Below, piece by piece: positions 51,339 through 59,632 of a stretch of DNA of 64,000 bases. Source of the DNA: Fuscovulum sp. (GTDB lineage Bacteria > Pseudomonadota > Alphaproteobacteria > Rhodobacterales > Rhodobacteraceae); assembly GCA_035192965.1 (NCBI GenBank), contig CP136571.1, positions 4,149,666-4,213,665 on the forward strand, in the 5' to 3' direction. Both the position numbers and the translations under genes were made by a program. The notes under the pieces were generated by a model. It saw only the letters and a list, made by a program, of their open reading frames with translations. It did no database searches and was not told where the DNA came from. Each line of letters opens with the position of its first letter. Positions within the stretch are counted from its first letter, which is position 1.

Positions 51339-52304
51339 ATGGCGAGCAATCAACGCAAGCTGTCTGCCGAACAGGTGGCCGCCCTGGTGGGCGAGTTGCC
51401 GGAGAGGCCCGGGGCGGGTGCCATCGAAGGGGTGGAAATCCGGCCCTATGCGCTTGGTTCCACAGAGATTTCCACGATGGGCGAGTATCACGCCCTGCGG
51501 ATGATCCATGAACGGTTCTGCCGGATCGCGCGCGGGGCGTTTCAGCCCATGCTGCGGGTGCAGCCACGGATTTCGGCCTTTCCGGCTGAGGCGCGCAGCT
51601 TTGACGATTACCGCAGCGGGCAGGACAATTTCCTGTCGCTGACCAATACGCGGATCGAGGAGTTGCGCGGGAGCCATCTGATCGTGATCCCGCCGTCATT
51701 CGTCAGCCTGCTGACGGATGCCTATTATGGTGGAACAATCCGGTCGGCACGGTCGGGGCGGACGGAGTTTACCGGGACGGAATCGCGGGTGATCGAGATT
51801 GTCACCGACCGGCTGAACAGCGCGTTGCAGATGGCCTGGCGCGATCTGATGCCGTTGACATTCAATGTCGTGAGCCGGGAAGAGAACATGCAATTCGCCG
51901 CCTTTGTGGATGGCGGGGATATGGTTGTTAACTGTTCCTTCATGGTGCAACTGCCGGATGCGGAACCGGCCCGGTTCGATATTCTGTATCCGTTCCAGAC
52001 ACTTAAGCCGATTTCCACGCAGCTGCGTTCGCGCACGCAATCGGAATCGTCCGAGGATGATGCCAGCTGGCGCGAGCGGCTGGAGCGGGCGGTTATGTCC
52101 ATCCCGCTGTCGGTGCGCACGCGGCTGTGCGAGCCGGACATCGCGCTGCGCCATCTGGCCAATCTGAAGGAGGGGGATGTGATCCCCGCCCGGGTGACAG
52201 ACACGGTGGAAATTCTGGTTGATGGACGGCCTTTCTTTGAAGCGGTGCCGGGCGAGCTTGCGGGCAAGTCGGCGCTGAGCATCACCAAACGCATAAGGGG
52301 TTGA
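51339..52304 (+). CDS. fliM: Flagellar motor switch protein FliM
   Basis: 321 residues from ATG 51339 (a GTG at 51327 overlaps the fliL stop and would add MSGI). The N-terminal CheY-binding motif is atypical: RKLSAEQVAALVGEL instead of LSQxEIDALL. FliM core: FCRIARGAFQPMLRVQPRIS and YYGGTIRSARSGRTEFTGTESRVI; a SpoA domain ends the protein. Family knowledge: FliM is the CheY-P receiver in the C ring. Confidence 0.92.
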   Translation: MASNQRKLSAEQVAALVGELPERPGAGAIEGVEIRPYALGSTEISTMGEYHALRMIHERFCRIARGAFQPMLRVQPRISAFPAEARSFDDYRSGQDNFLSLTNTRIEELRGSHLIVIPPSFVSLLTDAYYGGTIRSARSGRTEFTGTESRVIEIVTDRLNSALQMAWRDLMPLTFNVVSREENMQFAAFVDGGDMVVNCSFMVQLPDAEPARFDILYPFQTLKPISTQLRSRTQSESSEDDASWRERLERAVMSIPLSVRTRLCEPDIALRHLANLKEGDVIPARVTDTVEILVDGRPFFEAVPGELAGKSALSITKRIRG

Positions 52305-52310
52305 GGGACG

Positions 52311-52595
52311 ATGAACGAAGCGGTCAAGACGACGGGCAGCGATGGGCTGCGGCTGTTGGAGAATATCGGCGTCAGGCTGACGGTCGAAGTGGGCCGGACG
52401 GAATTGACGATCCGGGATTTGCTAAGGCTTTCAGAGGGTTCGGTGATCGAACTGGACCGGCTTGCCGGTGATCCGCTGGATGTGCTGGTGAACGGCACGC
52501 TGATCGCCAAGGGCGAAGTGGTGATGGTGGGGGAACGCTTTGGTATTCGGTTTGGCCAGATCGTGGACCCGGAAAAGCGGGCCGAAACGCTGTAA
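52311..52595 (+). CDS. fliN: Flagellar motor switch protein FliN
   Basis: 94 residues, a single SpoA domain: LTVEVGRTELTIRDLLRLSEGSVIELDRLAGDPLDVLVNGTLIAKGEVVMVGERFGIRFGQIV. Six bases after fliM. Last gene before a long non-coding spacer; in most species fliO follows at once. Confidence 0.95.
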   Translation: MNEAVKTTGSDGLRLLENIGVRLTVEVGRTELTIRDLLRLSEGSVIELDRLAGDPLDVLVNGTLIAKGEVVMVGERFGIRFGQIVDPEKRAETL

Positions 52596-52610
52596 TCCGG
52601 CGTTTTGGGG

Positions 52611-52661
52611 TGTGCAGCGCGTGGTGCAGATGGCTGTGCAGACGGGCGTATGCACGCAGCG
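52611..52661 (+). repeat. 51-bp dispersed repeat, copy 2
   Basis: Same orientation and 50/51 identical to 28562-28612 (one C-to-T change near position 21). It begins 16 bases after the fliN stop and precedes the hairpin array. Confidence 0.85.
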
Positions 52662-52884
52662 GGCTGGGGTGTGACAGGCGGTTAACGGTTTGCAGCGGCG
52701 GGGGCGAAGTTTGACGCAAACTTCGCGACGGTTTTTGACGCAAAAACCGGGCCTGCTGACGCAGGCACGCCGCAAGGCGGGCCACGGAATTTGCGTCAAA
52801 TTCCGGCGCGGTTTTTGCGTCAAAAACCGCTTGCGCGGGCGGGTGGTGAAAAAAGTGCGATATCGCACTGGTTCGGCCGCAAAG

Positions 52885-52900
52885 CGGCACGGGGTTTGCA
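52885..52900 (+). promoter_or_regulatory. Sigma-54 promoter of fliOPQR-flhB
   Basis: CGGCACGGGGTTTGCA; only the first base departs from TGGCACRNNNNTTGCW. It lies at the end of the hairpin array and overlaps the GCGGC arm of its last stem. Start would be near 52911, about 30 bases before the fliO start. Confidence 0.78.
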
Positions 52901-52940
52901 GGTGACGGGCAACTGATGCCTTTTGCCGGAGTGCCGCCCC

Positions 52941-53234
52941 TTGGACGTGATCCGACTTGACCAGATCCTGACACTGGCGCTGTTCATGGCCGTTCTTGGC
53001 CTGGGCTGGCTGGTGGTGAAGATGAACCGGGGCGGGCTGGCCCGCCGGATTGCCGGGAACCGGCGCATGGTGCTGGTGGAGGTGGCCGCGCTGTCGCCAA
53101 CCGACCGGGCGATGATCCTGCGGGTGGATGCGCGTGAATATCTGATCCTGCGCTGCCGGGGTGAGGCACCCGTGCTGACGGCGCTGCCGGAGGCCCCTGC
53201 CCTGCCCGATGCGGCAGTGGGGGGCGCGGCATGA
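52941..53234 (+). CDS. fliO: Flagellar biosynthetic protein FliO
   Basis: About 97 residues. TTG 52941 was chosen because GGAG lies nine bases upstream; GTG 52947 and TTG 52923 are alternatives, and no ATG is in frame. One membrane helix (ILTLALFMAVLGLGWLVV) and a cytoplasmic beta-domain (MVLVEVAALSPTDRAMILRVDAREYLILRCRGE) match FliO. Family knowledge: FliO helps FliP form its complex. Its stop overlaps fliP by four bases. Confidence 0.82.
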   Translation: MDVIRLDQILTLALFMAVLGLGWLVVKMNRGGLARRIAGNRRMVLVEVAALSPTDRAMILRVDAREYLILRCRGEAPVLTALPEAPALPDAAVGGAA

Positions 53235-53971
53235 AGCGGCTGATCCTGACCCTTCTGTTCCTGTCGCTGCCCGCCGTTGCCATGGCGCAGGGATTTCCTG
53301 CGCTGACCCTGACCGAAGGGGCGGAGGGCGAGACGACCTATTCGCTGTCTTTCCAGATTGTCGCGCTGATGACGGCACTGACGGTGCTGCCATCGCTGGT
53401 GCTGGGGATGACCGCGTTCACGCGCATCATCATCGTGCTGTCGATCCTGCGGCAGGCGCTGGGCACGCAGCAGACGCCGCCCAACCAGGTGTTGGTGGCG
53501 CTGGCGCTGTTCCTGACATTCTTCGTGATGCAGCCCACGATGACGCAATTCTATGATGAGGCGCTGTCGCCCTATCTGGACGGGCAGATGCCCGCTGATC
53601 AGGCTGTGGAGACCGGGACGCGGATCATCAAGGCGTTCCTGATCGAAAACACGCGGCAGAATGACCTGATGATGTTCCAGCAACTGGCGGGCGATGGCCC
53701 CTATGCCACGCAGGACGATGTGCCGCTGTCGGTGCTGCTGCCCGCCTTCATGACATCGGAACTGAAGACGGCGTTCCAGATCGGGTTCCTGATCTTTCTG
53801 CCGTTCCTTGTGATCGACATGGTGGTGGCGTCGATCCTGATGGCGCTGGGGATGATGATGCTGTCGCCGATGCTGGTGGCGCTGCCCATCAAGCTGCTTC
53901 TGTTCGTGCTGGTGGATGGCTGGGCTTTGACCGTGGGGTCGCTGGCGGCCACCTATGGCGTGGGGGGCTGA
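53231..53971 (+). CDS. fliP: Flagellar biosynthetic protein FliP
   Basis: 246 residues with a cleavable signal (to AMA-QG) and four membrane helices. The signature blocks FTRIIIVLSILRQALGTQQTPPNQVLVALALFLTFFVMQPT and LVIDMVVASILMALGMMMLSPMLVALPIKLLLFVLVDGW are complete. Family knowledge: core of the export gate with FliQ and FliR. Confidence 0.96.
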   Translation: MKRLILTLLFLSLPAVAMAQGFPALTLTEGAEGETTYSLSFQIVALMTALTVLPSLVLGMTAFTRIIIVLSILRQALGTQQTPPNQVLVALALFLTFFVMQPTMTQFYDEALSPYLDGQMPADQAVETGTRIIKAFLIENTRQNDLMMFQQLAGDGPYATQDDVPLSVLLPAFMTSELKTAFQIGFLIFLPFLVIDMVVASILMALGMMMLSPMLVALPIKLLLFVLVDGWALTVGSLAATYGVGG

Positions 53972-53972
53972 C

Positions 53973-54239
53973 ATGGAATTTGACGCGAATATCGAGCATT
54001 TGCAGCAGGCCTATTGGCATATCCTGATGGTGGCAGGGCCGGTGCTTGTGGTGGCGCTGATCACCGGTCTGGTGATCGGGATCGTGCAAGCGGCCACGTC
54101 GATCAACGAACAGACCCTGAGCTTTGTGCCGAAGCTGGCGATTTCGATGCTGACCATGGCGCTGGCATCGGGGTTCATGCTGACGGTGATGACCGATTAT
54201 TTCCAAACCATATTCGAGACGATCCGGGCGATACGCTGA
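53973..54239 (+). CDS. fliQ: Flagellar biosynthetic protein FliQ
   Basis: 88 residues, two membrane helices. The block QAATSINEQTLSFVPKLAIS is diagnostic. ATG 53973 lies two bases after the fliP stop, and the stop overlaps the fliR start (TGATG). Confidence 0.95.
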   Translation: MEFDANIEHLQQAYWHILMVAGPVLVVALITGLVIGIVQAATSINEQTLSFVPKLAISMLTMALASGFMLTVMTDYFQTIFETIRAIR

Positions 54240-55069
54240 TGGGGGGAGAGGGCGCCTTTCCGCTGCCCGGCATGGGGCTGACGGCCATTGTGGAATGGCT
54301 GACGGTCTATCTGTTTGCGATGCTGCGGATCGGGGCGTTTTTGATGGCCTCGCCAGCCTTTGGCGGGCGGTTCGTGCCCGCGCAGGTGCGCATCGTGGCG
54401 ACGGCCATTCTGGCGCTGCCGGTGATGGCGGGCGGGGTGGACCTGCCCGCGCCTGCGGAACTGGCAGGGTTGCAGGCGGTGCCGCTGGTTCTGACGGAAT
54501 TGGCGATCGGGCTGGTGGCGGGGCTGGTGCTGACAATCCTGTTCGGCGCGGCGTCGCTGGCGGGTGACAGGATCGCGGCCACGGCGGGGCTTGGTTTCGC
54601 GGCGCAATATGACGCCTCGGCCGGGGGGCAGACGCCGGTGGTGGCGCAGCTGTTCGGGCTTTTCCTGATCATGGTGTTCTTTTCCGTCGACGGGCATCTG
54701 GCGGTGATCCGGATCGTTCTGGAAAGCTATGTCGCCCTGCCGCCGGGCGGGGAGATCGACCTGACGCGGATGGTGCAGGCCGGGCTGATTGCCGGGGGGC
54801 GGATGTTCGCGCTGGGCATGGCGATGATGCTGCCGGTGGTGGCGGTGCTGCTTTTGCTGAACATGGCGGTGGGGGTGCTGACGCGGTCTGCGCCCACGCT
54901 GAACATCTTTTCCTTTGGCTTTCCGGTGACGATGACGGTGACGCTGGTGCTGCTGTATCTGACCACCCCCGGCATGGCGACGGCGCTGGAGGAGGTGGTG
55001 TTCGAAGGCGTGTCGATGCTGGAGGCGGTGCTGCTGGCCCCCATTGCTGCGGGAGGTGGCAATGGCTGA
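54239..55069 (+). CDS. fliR: Flagellar biosynthetic protein FliR
   Basis: 276 residues from ATG 54239, overlapping fliQ by one base and flhB by eight. Six membrane helices; family blocks LRIGAFLMASPAFGGRFVPAQVRI and GLGFAAQYDASAGGQTPVVAQLFGLFLIMVFFSVDGHLAVI. Family knowledge: FliR completes the FliPQR export pore. Confidence 0.95.
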   Translation: MGGEGAFPLPGMGLTAIVEWLTVYLFAMLRIGAFLMASPAFGGRFVPAQVRIVATAILALPVMAGGVDLPAPAELAGLQAVPLVLTELAIGLVAGLVLTILFGAASLAGDRIAATAGLGFAAQYDASAGGQTPVVAQLFGLFLIMVFFSVDGHLAVIRIVLESYVALPPGGEIDLTRMVQAGLIAGGRMFALGMAMMLPVVAVLLLLNMAVGVLTRSAPTLNIFSFGFPVTMTVTLVLLYLTTPGMATALEEVVFEGVSMLEAVLLAPIAAGGGNG

Positions 55070-56219
55070 GGAGAATGACGGCGCCGAAAAGTCACACGAG
55101 CCGACACAGAAGCGCAAGGATGACGCGGTCGAGGAGGGCAATGTCCTTACCTCGAAGGAAGCGTTGATCTTTGCGGGCTTTGCGGTGGGCACGGGGATGA
55201 TGGCGATGGCCCCGGCGGTGCTGCCGGATATGGTGCCGCAATGGGGGTCTTATTTCCGGCTGGGCGCGGTGGCCGATCTGGATGGTCTGGTCAGCACGCG
55301 GATCAGCGGGGCCTTTTGGCAGGTGCTGGGGTTGGCGGTGCTGGTGGCGGTGCCGATGGTTCTGGCCACCATCGCGGCGCAGGTGGCGCTGGGCGGGATG
55401 CACTGGTCGCCCAAGGCGATGGGGTTCAAGGGCAGTCGGATCGACCCGCTGGCAGGCATCAAGCGGATGTTTTCCGGCACGGCGCTGATGGAGTTGGGCA
55501 AGGCGATTGCCAAGGTGGTGGTGCTGGGGGCGATTTCCTGGGCGATGGTGGAAAAGATGCTGCCCGCGCTGGACCGGCTGTGGCAGCAGACGCCCGGCAT
55601 GGCGGCGGTGGTGATGGGCGAGGCGACGCTGCGGCTGATGATCGGGCTGGCGCTGGGGCTGGCGGCGATTGCGGTGCTGGATGTGGCCCTGCAGATATTC
55701 AAGATGCGCAAGCAGCTGATGATGACGCTGCAAGAGGTGAAGGAAGAGAACAAGGAACAGAACGGGTCGCCCGAGGTGAAGGGCCGGTTGCGGCAGATGC
55801 AGATGCAGGCCAGCCGCGACGGGGCGAAACGGCGGCGCGCGCTGGATGACGTGCCGCGCGCCACGGCCATCGTGACCAACCCGACGCACTTTGCCGTGGC
55901 GATCCGCTATGTGCCGGGCGAGACGCGGGCGCCTGTGATCCTGGCCATGGGCAAGGGGCCGATGGCGCTGGAGATCATGGCGCGGGGGCGGAAGGTGGGG
56001 CTGGCCCCGGTGCAGATCCCGCTTCTGGCGCGGGCGCTGTATTTCACCGGCGAGATCGGGGCCGAGATCAACGAACAGCTTTACGCCGCCGTCGCGGCAG
56101 TGCTGGCGCATGTCTATCGGCTGGACCGCGGCGAGGGATCGGCCCCGCCGGATGTGACCCTGCCGCCGGAACTGCGGTTCAGTGAATTTGGTCAGAACGA
56201 AGCGAGGGGTCAGGCATGA
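55062..56219 (+). CDS. flhB: Flagellar export switch protein FlhB
   Basis: 385 residues from ATG 55062. Cytosolic start KSHEPTQKRKDDAVEEGNV, four membrane helices, and the self-cleavage motif NPTH at about 273-276 (TNPTHFAVAIRY). Family knowledge: autocleavage changes specificity from hook to filament subunits in response to FliK. It ends with a four-base overlap on a small membrane gene. Confidence 0.95.
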   Translation: MAEENDGAEKSHEPTQKRKDDAVEEGNVLTSKEALIFAGFAVGTGMMAMAPAVLPDMVPQWGSYFRLGAVADLDGLVSTRISGAFWQVLGLAVLVAVPMVLATIAAQVALGGMHWSPKAMGFKGSRIDPLAGIKRMFSGTALMELGKAIAKVVVLGAISWAMVEKMLPALDRLWQQTPGMAAVVMGEATLRLMIGLALGLAAIAVLDVALQIFKMRKQLMMTLQEVKEENKEQNGSPEVKGRLRQMQMQASRDGAKRRRALDDVPRATAIVTNPTHFAVAIRYVPGETRAPVILAMGKGPMALEIMARGRKVGLAPVQIPLLARALYFTGEIGAEINEQLYAAVAAVLAHVYRLDRGEGSAPPDVTLPPELRFSEFGQNEARGQA

Positions 56220-56428
56220 CGAAGCGCGATCAGAGAACCACGGGCGAGATGATTTCGACGATTGTCTTTGCCGGGGGGGGATTGGTGCTTTTGGGCGGTG
56301 CGCTGGACCCGGAGGCGAACTTTGGGCGGCGGGCCCTGCTGGCGCTGGGTGCGCTGGGCGGGTTCATGGCGGCGGGGCGGTTCCTGATTGCCGCTGCATG
56401 GGCGGCTTACCGGACGGGGCGGCGCTGA
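56216..56428 (+). CDS. Small two-helix membrane protein coupled to flhB
   Basis: 70 residues. Two hydrophobic segments (about 12-30 and 39-62) separated by DPEANFGRR; basic C-terminus YRTGRR. No family recognised. The ATGA overlap with flhB shows translational coupling. The stop lies directly before a sigma-54 site. Confidence 0.68.
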   Translation: MTKRDQRTTGEMISTIVFAGGGLVLLGGALDPEANFGRRALLALGALGGFMAAGRFLIAAAWAAYRTGRR

Positions 56429-56444
56429 TGGCACGGGACTTGCT
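56429..56444 (+). promoter_or_regulatory. Sigma-54 promoter of the coiled-coil membrane gene
   Basis: TGGCACGGGACTTGCT: a full match to the RpoN consensus, starting at the base after the stop of the 70-residue gene. Predicted start is about 20 bases before ATG 56475. Confidence 0.9.
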
Positions 56445-56474
56445 GTGAAGACAGGTAATCGCAAGGAGAAGGTC

Positions 56475-57272
56475 ATGGCGGGCAAGACCGACAAGACGGG
56501 CGCCGACAAGACGGGCGCCGAAACGAATGCCGCGGACGTGGCAGCGCCCATCGAGGCGGAGGCGGTCGCGGCACCTGTTATGGCGCGTGATGAAGTTCGG
56601 CGTCCCGCAAAGGGCGCGACGGGCGATATGGCCGCGCTGTCTGCGGCACATCGTGCTTTTGCAGAAGCCGTAATGAAGGGGCAGCGGCGCAACACCCTGC
56701 TGGCCGCAGGGGCGGCGGGCGGGGCGGTCGTTTCGCTGGTATTGGCGGGGCTGGTCTATTTCCAATCAGTCGAGGACCTGCGCGTGGCGGCAGATGTGCA
56801 GGCCGAGGCAGCCAAGCTGTTGGTGGAAGAGGTCAAGCAGATCGACGTGATCGGCGATGTTGTGGCCGAGCAGCAGGATGTGCTGAAGACGGACCTTCTG
56901 GCGACGCTGGAACTGGTGAAGGACGAGATCCGCCGCGCCGCGATGGCGGGGCCGGAGCCCGAACCGGAGCCGGAGCCGGAGGCAGAGCCGATGGATGCCC
57001 AGATCGCCAATGCGATCCGCGAGGGGGTGAAAGCCGACCTGAACGTGATGCGCGACGAGATTCTGACGGCGCTGGCAGAAGCCGAGCTTGCGCTGCTGAA
57101 CGGAACGGGTGACCCCGCCATGACGGAGTTGGTAGAGGCCGTGAAGGCGCTGGTCGCTGATGAGGCCCCGCCTGCCCCAGTGGAGGCAGCGGCGCGCAGC
57201 ACGCCGGCGGCCCCGTCCAAGCCGCGCCCGAAGCCACAGCCTGCGGAACCCAATCCCTTTAGCTATCCTTGA
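56475..57272 (+). CDS. Single-helix coiled-coil protein of the sigma-54 flagellar regulon
   Basis: 265 residues from ATG 56475 (AAGGAGAAGG upstream). A charged N-terminus with two DKTGA units, an amphipathic stretch, one membrane helix (about 73-95), a coiled-coil-like region (about 97-150), an EPEP run (about 157-170), another helical region and a Pro/Lys tail. No family recognised. The layout recalls stator-accessory or export-regulator proteins, but this is inference. Its own perfect sigma-54 promoter strongly suggests a flagellar role. Confidence 0.7.
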   Translation: MAGKTDKTGADKTGAETNAADVAAPIEAEAVAAPVMARDEVRRPAKGATGDMAALSAAHRAFAEAVMKGQRRNTLLAAGAAGGAVVSLVLAGLVYFQSVEDLRVAADVQAEAAKLLVEEVKQIDVIGDVVAEQQDVLKTDLLATLELVKDEIRRAAMAGPEPEPEPEPEAEPMDAQIANAIREGVKADLNVMRDEILTALAEAELALLNGTGDPAMTELVEAVKALVADEAPPAPVEAAARSTPAAPSKPRPKPQPAEPNPFSYP

Positions 57273-57275
57273 CCG

Positions 57276-57983
57276 ATGGACAGTGACACAACATCAGCGG
57301 AGCCTGTGACCAGCGCCTTGCGGCTGCGGTCAGGCGGGATCGATCCGGCGGGCCGGGCGCTGGGCTTGCGGGCCGGCGACATGCTTGAGGCGATCAACGG
57401 CCGCCCGTTCAGGGGCAGCGAGGCGGCGCTGCGCGCGCGCTTTGCCGAGCGGGGGGAAAAGCCGCTGGCGCTGGGGTTCCGGCGCGGGACGGAACCGTTC
57501 CTAGTGCTGGCCACAACTTCGCGGCTGGGGCGATGGGAGGCGGTGCCGTGCCCGCTGCCCGAAGGGGCGGAAGCGGCCCGGATCGACCCCGAAGGATTGC
57601 GGAATTATCAGGTGATGCGGGCCGAGGCGGGGGTCTATGACCTGTATCCTGCGGTGCCGTCGGTTCTGGCGATGATTGCACCGCCCTTGTGGCTGATGCA
57701 GATGCGGCTTTGGGTGCAGGGGGCCACAGTGGTGGCGGCGCTGGCGGCTGCGATGGTGGTGATGCCTATTCTGGCGGCCGTGGTCTGGGTTGCGGCGGGG
57801 CTTTGGGTGCGGCGGACGGCGGTGGCCTTTCTGCGCGCGGACCGGGGCGCGCGGGGGCTGCGCTTTGTTGGCGTGATCGCCGCGCGGGGCGAGGGCGAGG
57901 CCCATGCTGCCCATATGGCGCGGCATCCGGGGGACCGGTACCTGTTCGCCGCTACGGCATCTGCGGAAGAACAGGTGGCCTGA
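57276..57983 (+). CDS. PDZ-like membrane protein following the coiled-coil gene
   Basis: 235 residues, three bases after the previous stop. Residues about 12-75 resemble a PDZ domain (PAGRALGLRAGDMLEAINGRPFRGSEAALRARFAERGEKPLALGFRRG). Two hydrophobic helices follow (about 125-175), then a short C-terminal domain. No protease motif is present. Likely a partner of the upstream membrane protein under the sigma-54 promoter at 56429. Function unknown. Confidence 0.68.
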   Translation: MDSDTTSAEPVTSALRLRSGGIDPAGRALGLRAGDMLEAINGRPFRGSEAALRARFAERGEKPLALGFRRGTEPFLVLATTSRLGRWEAVPCPLPEGAEAARIDPEGLRNYQVMRAEAGVYDLYPAVPSVLAMIAPPLWLMQMRLWVQGATVVAALAAAMVVMPILAAVVWVAAGLWVRRTAVAFLRADRGARGLRFVGVIAARGEGEAHAAHMARHPGDRYLFAATASAEEQVA

Positions 57984-58030
57984 TCGGCCTGCGCTGATGC
58001 GCAAGGTTTGGCGCTACCGCACGGAAAGAA

Positions 58031-58056
58031 AAAGGCCCGCTGATGGCGGGCCCTTT
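58031..58056. terminator. Bidirectional terminator between the PDZ-like gene and rpoN
   Basis: GGCCCGC-TGATG-GCGGGCC with AAA/TTT flanks. On the minus strand (rpoN side) TTTTTCTTT follows, giving the better terminator. On the plus strand CTTTCC follows. Confidence 0.82.
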
Positions 58057-58101
58057 CCGTTGCATGAGCGGGAGACCTGTTTTTCCCGACCCTTGCAGGG
58101 G

Positions 58102-59448
58102 TTACATTTGCGCGACTATGGCGCGGCGGCGGCGATCGACCGATGACGGGATGCGCAGCTGGTCGCGGTATTTGGCGACGGTACGGCGGGCAAGCTGAAC
58201 GCCGTCCTCCTGCCCGATGACGCGGGCGATGTGATCGTCGGACAGCGGCTCTTCGGGGTTTTCCGCGGCGATCATCTTCTGGATGCGGTGACGCACGGCA
58301 GAGGCAGAGCCTGCTTCCCCCGCCTCATCCCGGTTGGCGAGGGCGGCGCTGAAGAAGCTTTTGAGCGGGAAGGTGCCCTGCGGCGTGGCGATCAGGATAC
58401 CCGAGCAGACGCGGCTGACGGTGCTTTCATGCACGCCGATGGCCTCGGCCACTTCGCGCAAGACCATGGGGCGCATCCGGGCGGCCCCGAGTTCGAGAAA
58501 ATCGATCTGGCGGCGGACAACCTCGGCGCCGACCTTGAGCGTGGTCTGGTTGCGGTGTTCCACGGCGCGCGACAGCCAGCGCGCGACCGACAGGCGTTCG
58601 GCGACATAGGCGTTGGCGGTGATCTGGCGGCGCGAGAGGCGGCGGGCTTCGTCGCTGCGCACCACGACGGTGGGCAGGGTGGAGCGGTTGAGATCGACGC
58701 GCCAGCCTTCGGCACCGCGGGTGACAATCAGATCGGGGGCGCGTTGCGGGATGGGGGTGGCATCGAAGGTGGCACCCGGCTTCGGGTTGAAGCTGCGGAT
58801 CTGACGCAGCATGGATTTCAGATCATCCAAGGCAACGTTGCAGGCGCGGCAGAGGCCGCGCAGATCGGCCTGGGCCAGCATCGGCAGATGGTCCAGAAGG
58901 CGTGCGAAAGCAGGAGTCAGCAGGCCCTGTTCGGCGGCCTGAAGCGACAGGCATTCCGACAGATTGCGGGCAAAGAGACCGGCGGGTTCGATCCGTTGCA
59001 GTTTTGTGAGCAGTTGTTCGGCTTCGTCTTCCGAGATGAACAGACGGTCTGCGATGGCGGCAAGGGGCTGGCCCAGCCAGCCCGAAGGTTCCAGCGCATC
59101 GAGGAAGGCCTCGGCCATCAGGGTTTCCGCAGGCGACAGATTCAGGCGCGCGATTTCGGCGGAGACATGGGCATAGAGCGAGGGGCCGGGATCGGCGGCG
59201 AGCTGACCGATGCGGTCCCAGTCATCACCGCCCGCGCGCAGTTGCGAGGGAAGGGTCAGGTCGCGGGTGGATTTGGGTTGAACTGCGCGGGAGCCAACTT
59301 CGAGGAAGGGGTTCTCCTCGGCCTGGGATTCGATGAAGCTTTGCAGGTCGGTATTGCCCATTTGCAGCAGCTGGATCGCCTGCTGAAGCTGGGCGGTGAC
59401 GACGACCGATTGACGCTGGCCGATGGACTGGGCGGTAAAAAGCTGCAT
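58102..59448 (-). CDS. rpoN: RNA polymerase sigma-54 factor (flagellar RpoN paralogue)
   Basis: 448 residues. Region I is Gln/Leu-rich (QRQSVVVTAQLQQAIQLLQMGNTDLQSFI). The DNA-binding region contains an HTH (MRPMVLREVAEAIGVHESTVSRV) and the RpoN box ARRTVAKYR at about 420-428. Established knowledge: Rhodobacter sphaeroides has several RpoNs and uses RpoN2 only for flagella. Being inside the flagellar locus, this copy probably serves the eight sigma-54 sites listed here. GCAAGGAG precedes the ATG. No sigma-54 site was found before the gene itself. Confidence 0.93.
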   Translation of the reverse strand: MQLFTAQSIGQRQSVVVTAQLQQAIQLLQMGNTDLQSFIESQAEENPFLEVGSRAVQPKSTRDLTLPSQLRAGGDDWDRIGQLAADPGPSLYAHVSAEIARLNLSPAETLMAEAFLDALEPSGWLGQPLAAIADRLFISEDEAEQLLTKLQRIEPAGLFARNLSECLSLQAAEQGLLTPAFARLLDHLPMLAQADLRGLCRACNVALDDLKSMLRQIRSFNPKPGATFDATPIPQRAPDLIVTRGAEGWRVDLNRSTLPTVVVRSDEARRLSRRQITANAYVAERLSVARWLSRAVEHRNQTTLKVGAEVVRRQIDFLELGAARMRPMVLREVAEAIGVHESTVSRVCSGILIATPQGTFPLKSFFSAALANRDEAGEAGSASAVRHRIQKMIAAENPEEPLSDDHIARVIGQEDGVQLARRTVAKYRDQLRIPSSVDRRRRAIVAQM

Positions 59449-59579
59449 GTTTGGCTCTCCTTGCCAGCAGTTTCACCGATGCCCGCAGGGCCATGCAAAA
59501 TTTCCGTTTGACACCCCTAAAATGGCCGAAGGCGGGGTTTTCGTCGTAATCTGTTATCCATAAGTCATTGAAAATAAAC

Positions 59580-59611
59580 GATGCCCCCGGTTCGGATGGA
59601 CCGGGGGCATC
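59580..59611 (-). terminator. fliC terminator
   Basis: 12-bp stem GATGCCCCCGGT/ACCGGGGGCATC (59580-59591, 59600-59611), extendable to 14 with a GGAT loop. On the minus strand it is followed by GTTTATTTTC. It lies 21 bases after the fliC stop. Confidence 0.9.
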
Positions 59612-59632
59612 CTTTTGTCTGTCGGTAAACCG

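Larger units (their letters stand above)
52596..52940. repeat. Hairpin array between fliN and fliO
   Basis: A 345-bp gene-free stretch. It holds the 51-bp repeat (52611-52661) and then a chain of palindromes. Stems: GCGAAGTTT/AAACTTCGC (52704-52726) and CGGTTTTT/AAAAACCG (52729-52749), both with loop GACGC; GCCTGC/GCAGGC (52751-52766); CGCC/GGCG (52768-52779); CGGAATTT/AAATTCCG (52785-52805) and GCGGTTTTT/AAAAACCGC (52808-52830), both with loop GCGTC. Then the perfect 16-bp palindrome AGTGCGATATCGCACT (52854-52869) and GCCGC/GCGGC (52876-52888). Loops of the two halves are reverse complements, so the array is itself an inverted repeat. Confidence 0.9.

Noticed and set aside
52679..52694. CGGTTAACGGTTTGCA as a sigma-54 promoter
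   Set aside because: The CAC of the -24 box is missing, and a much better site lies at 52885.
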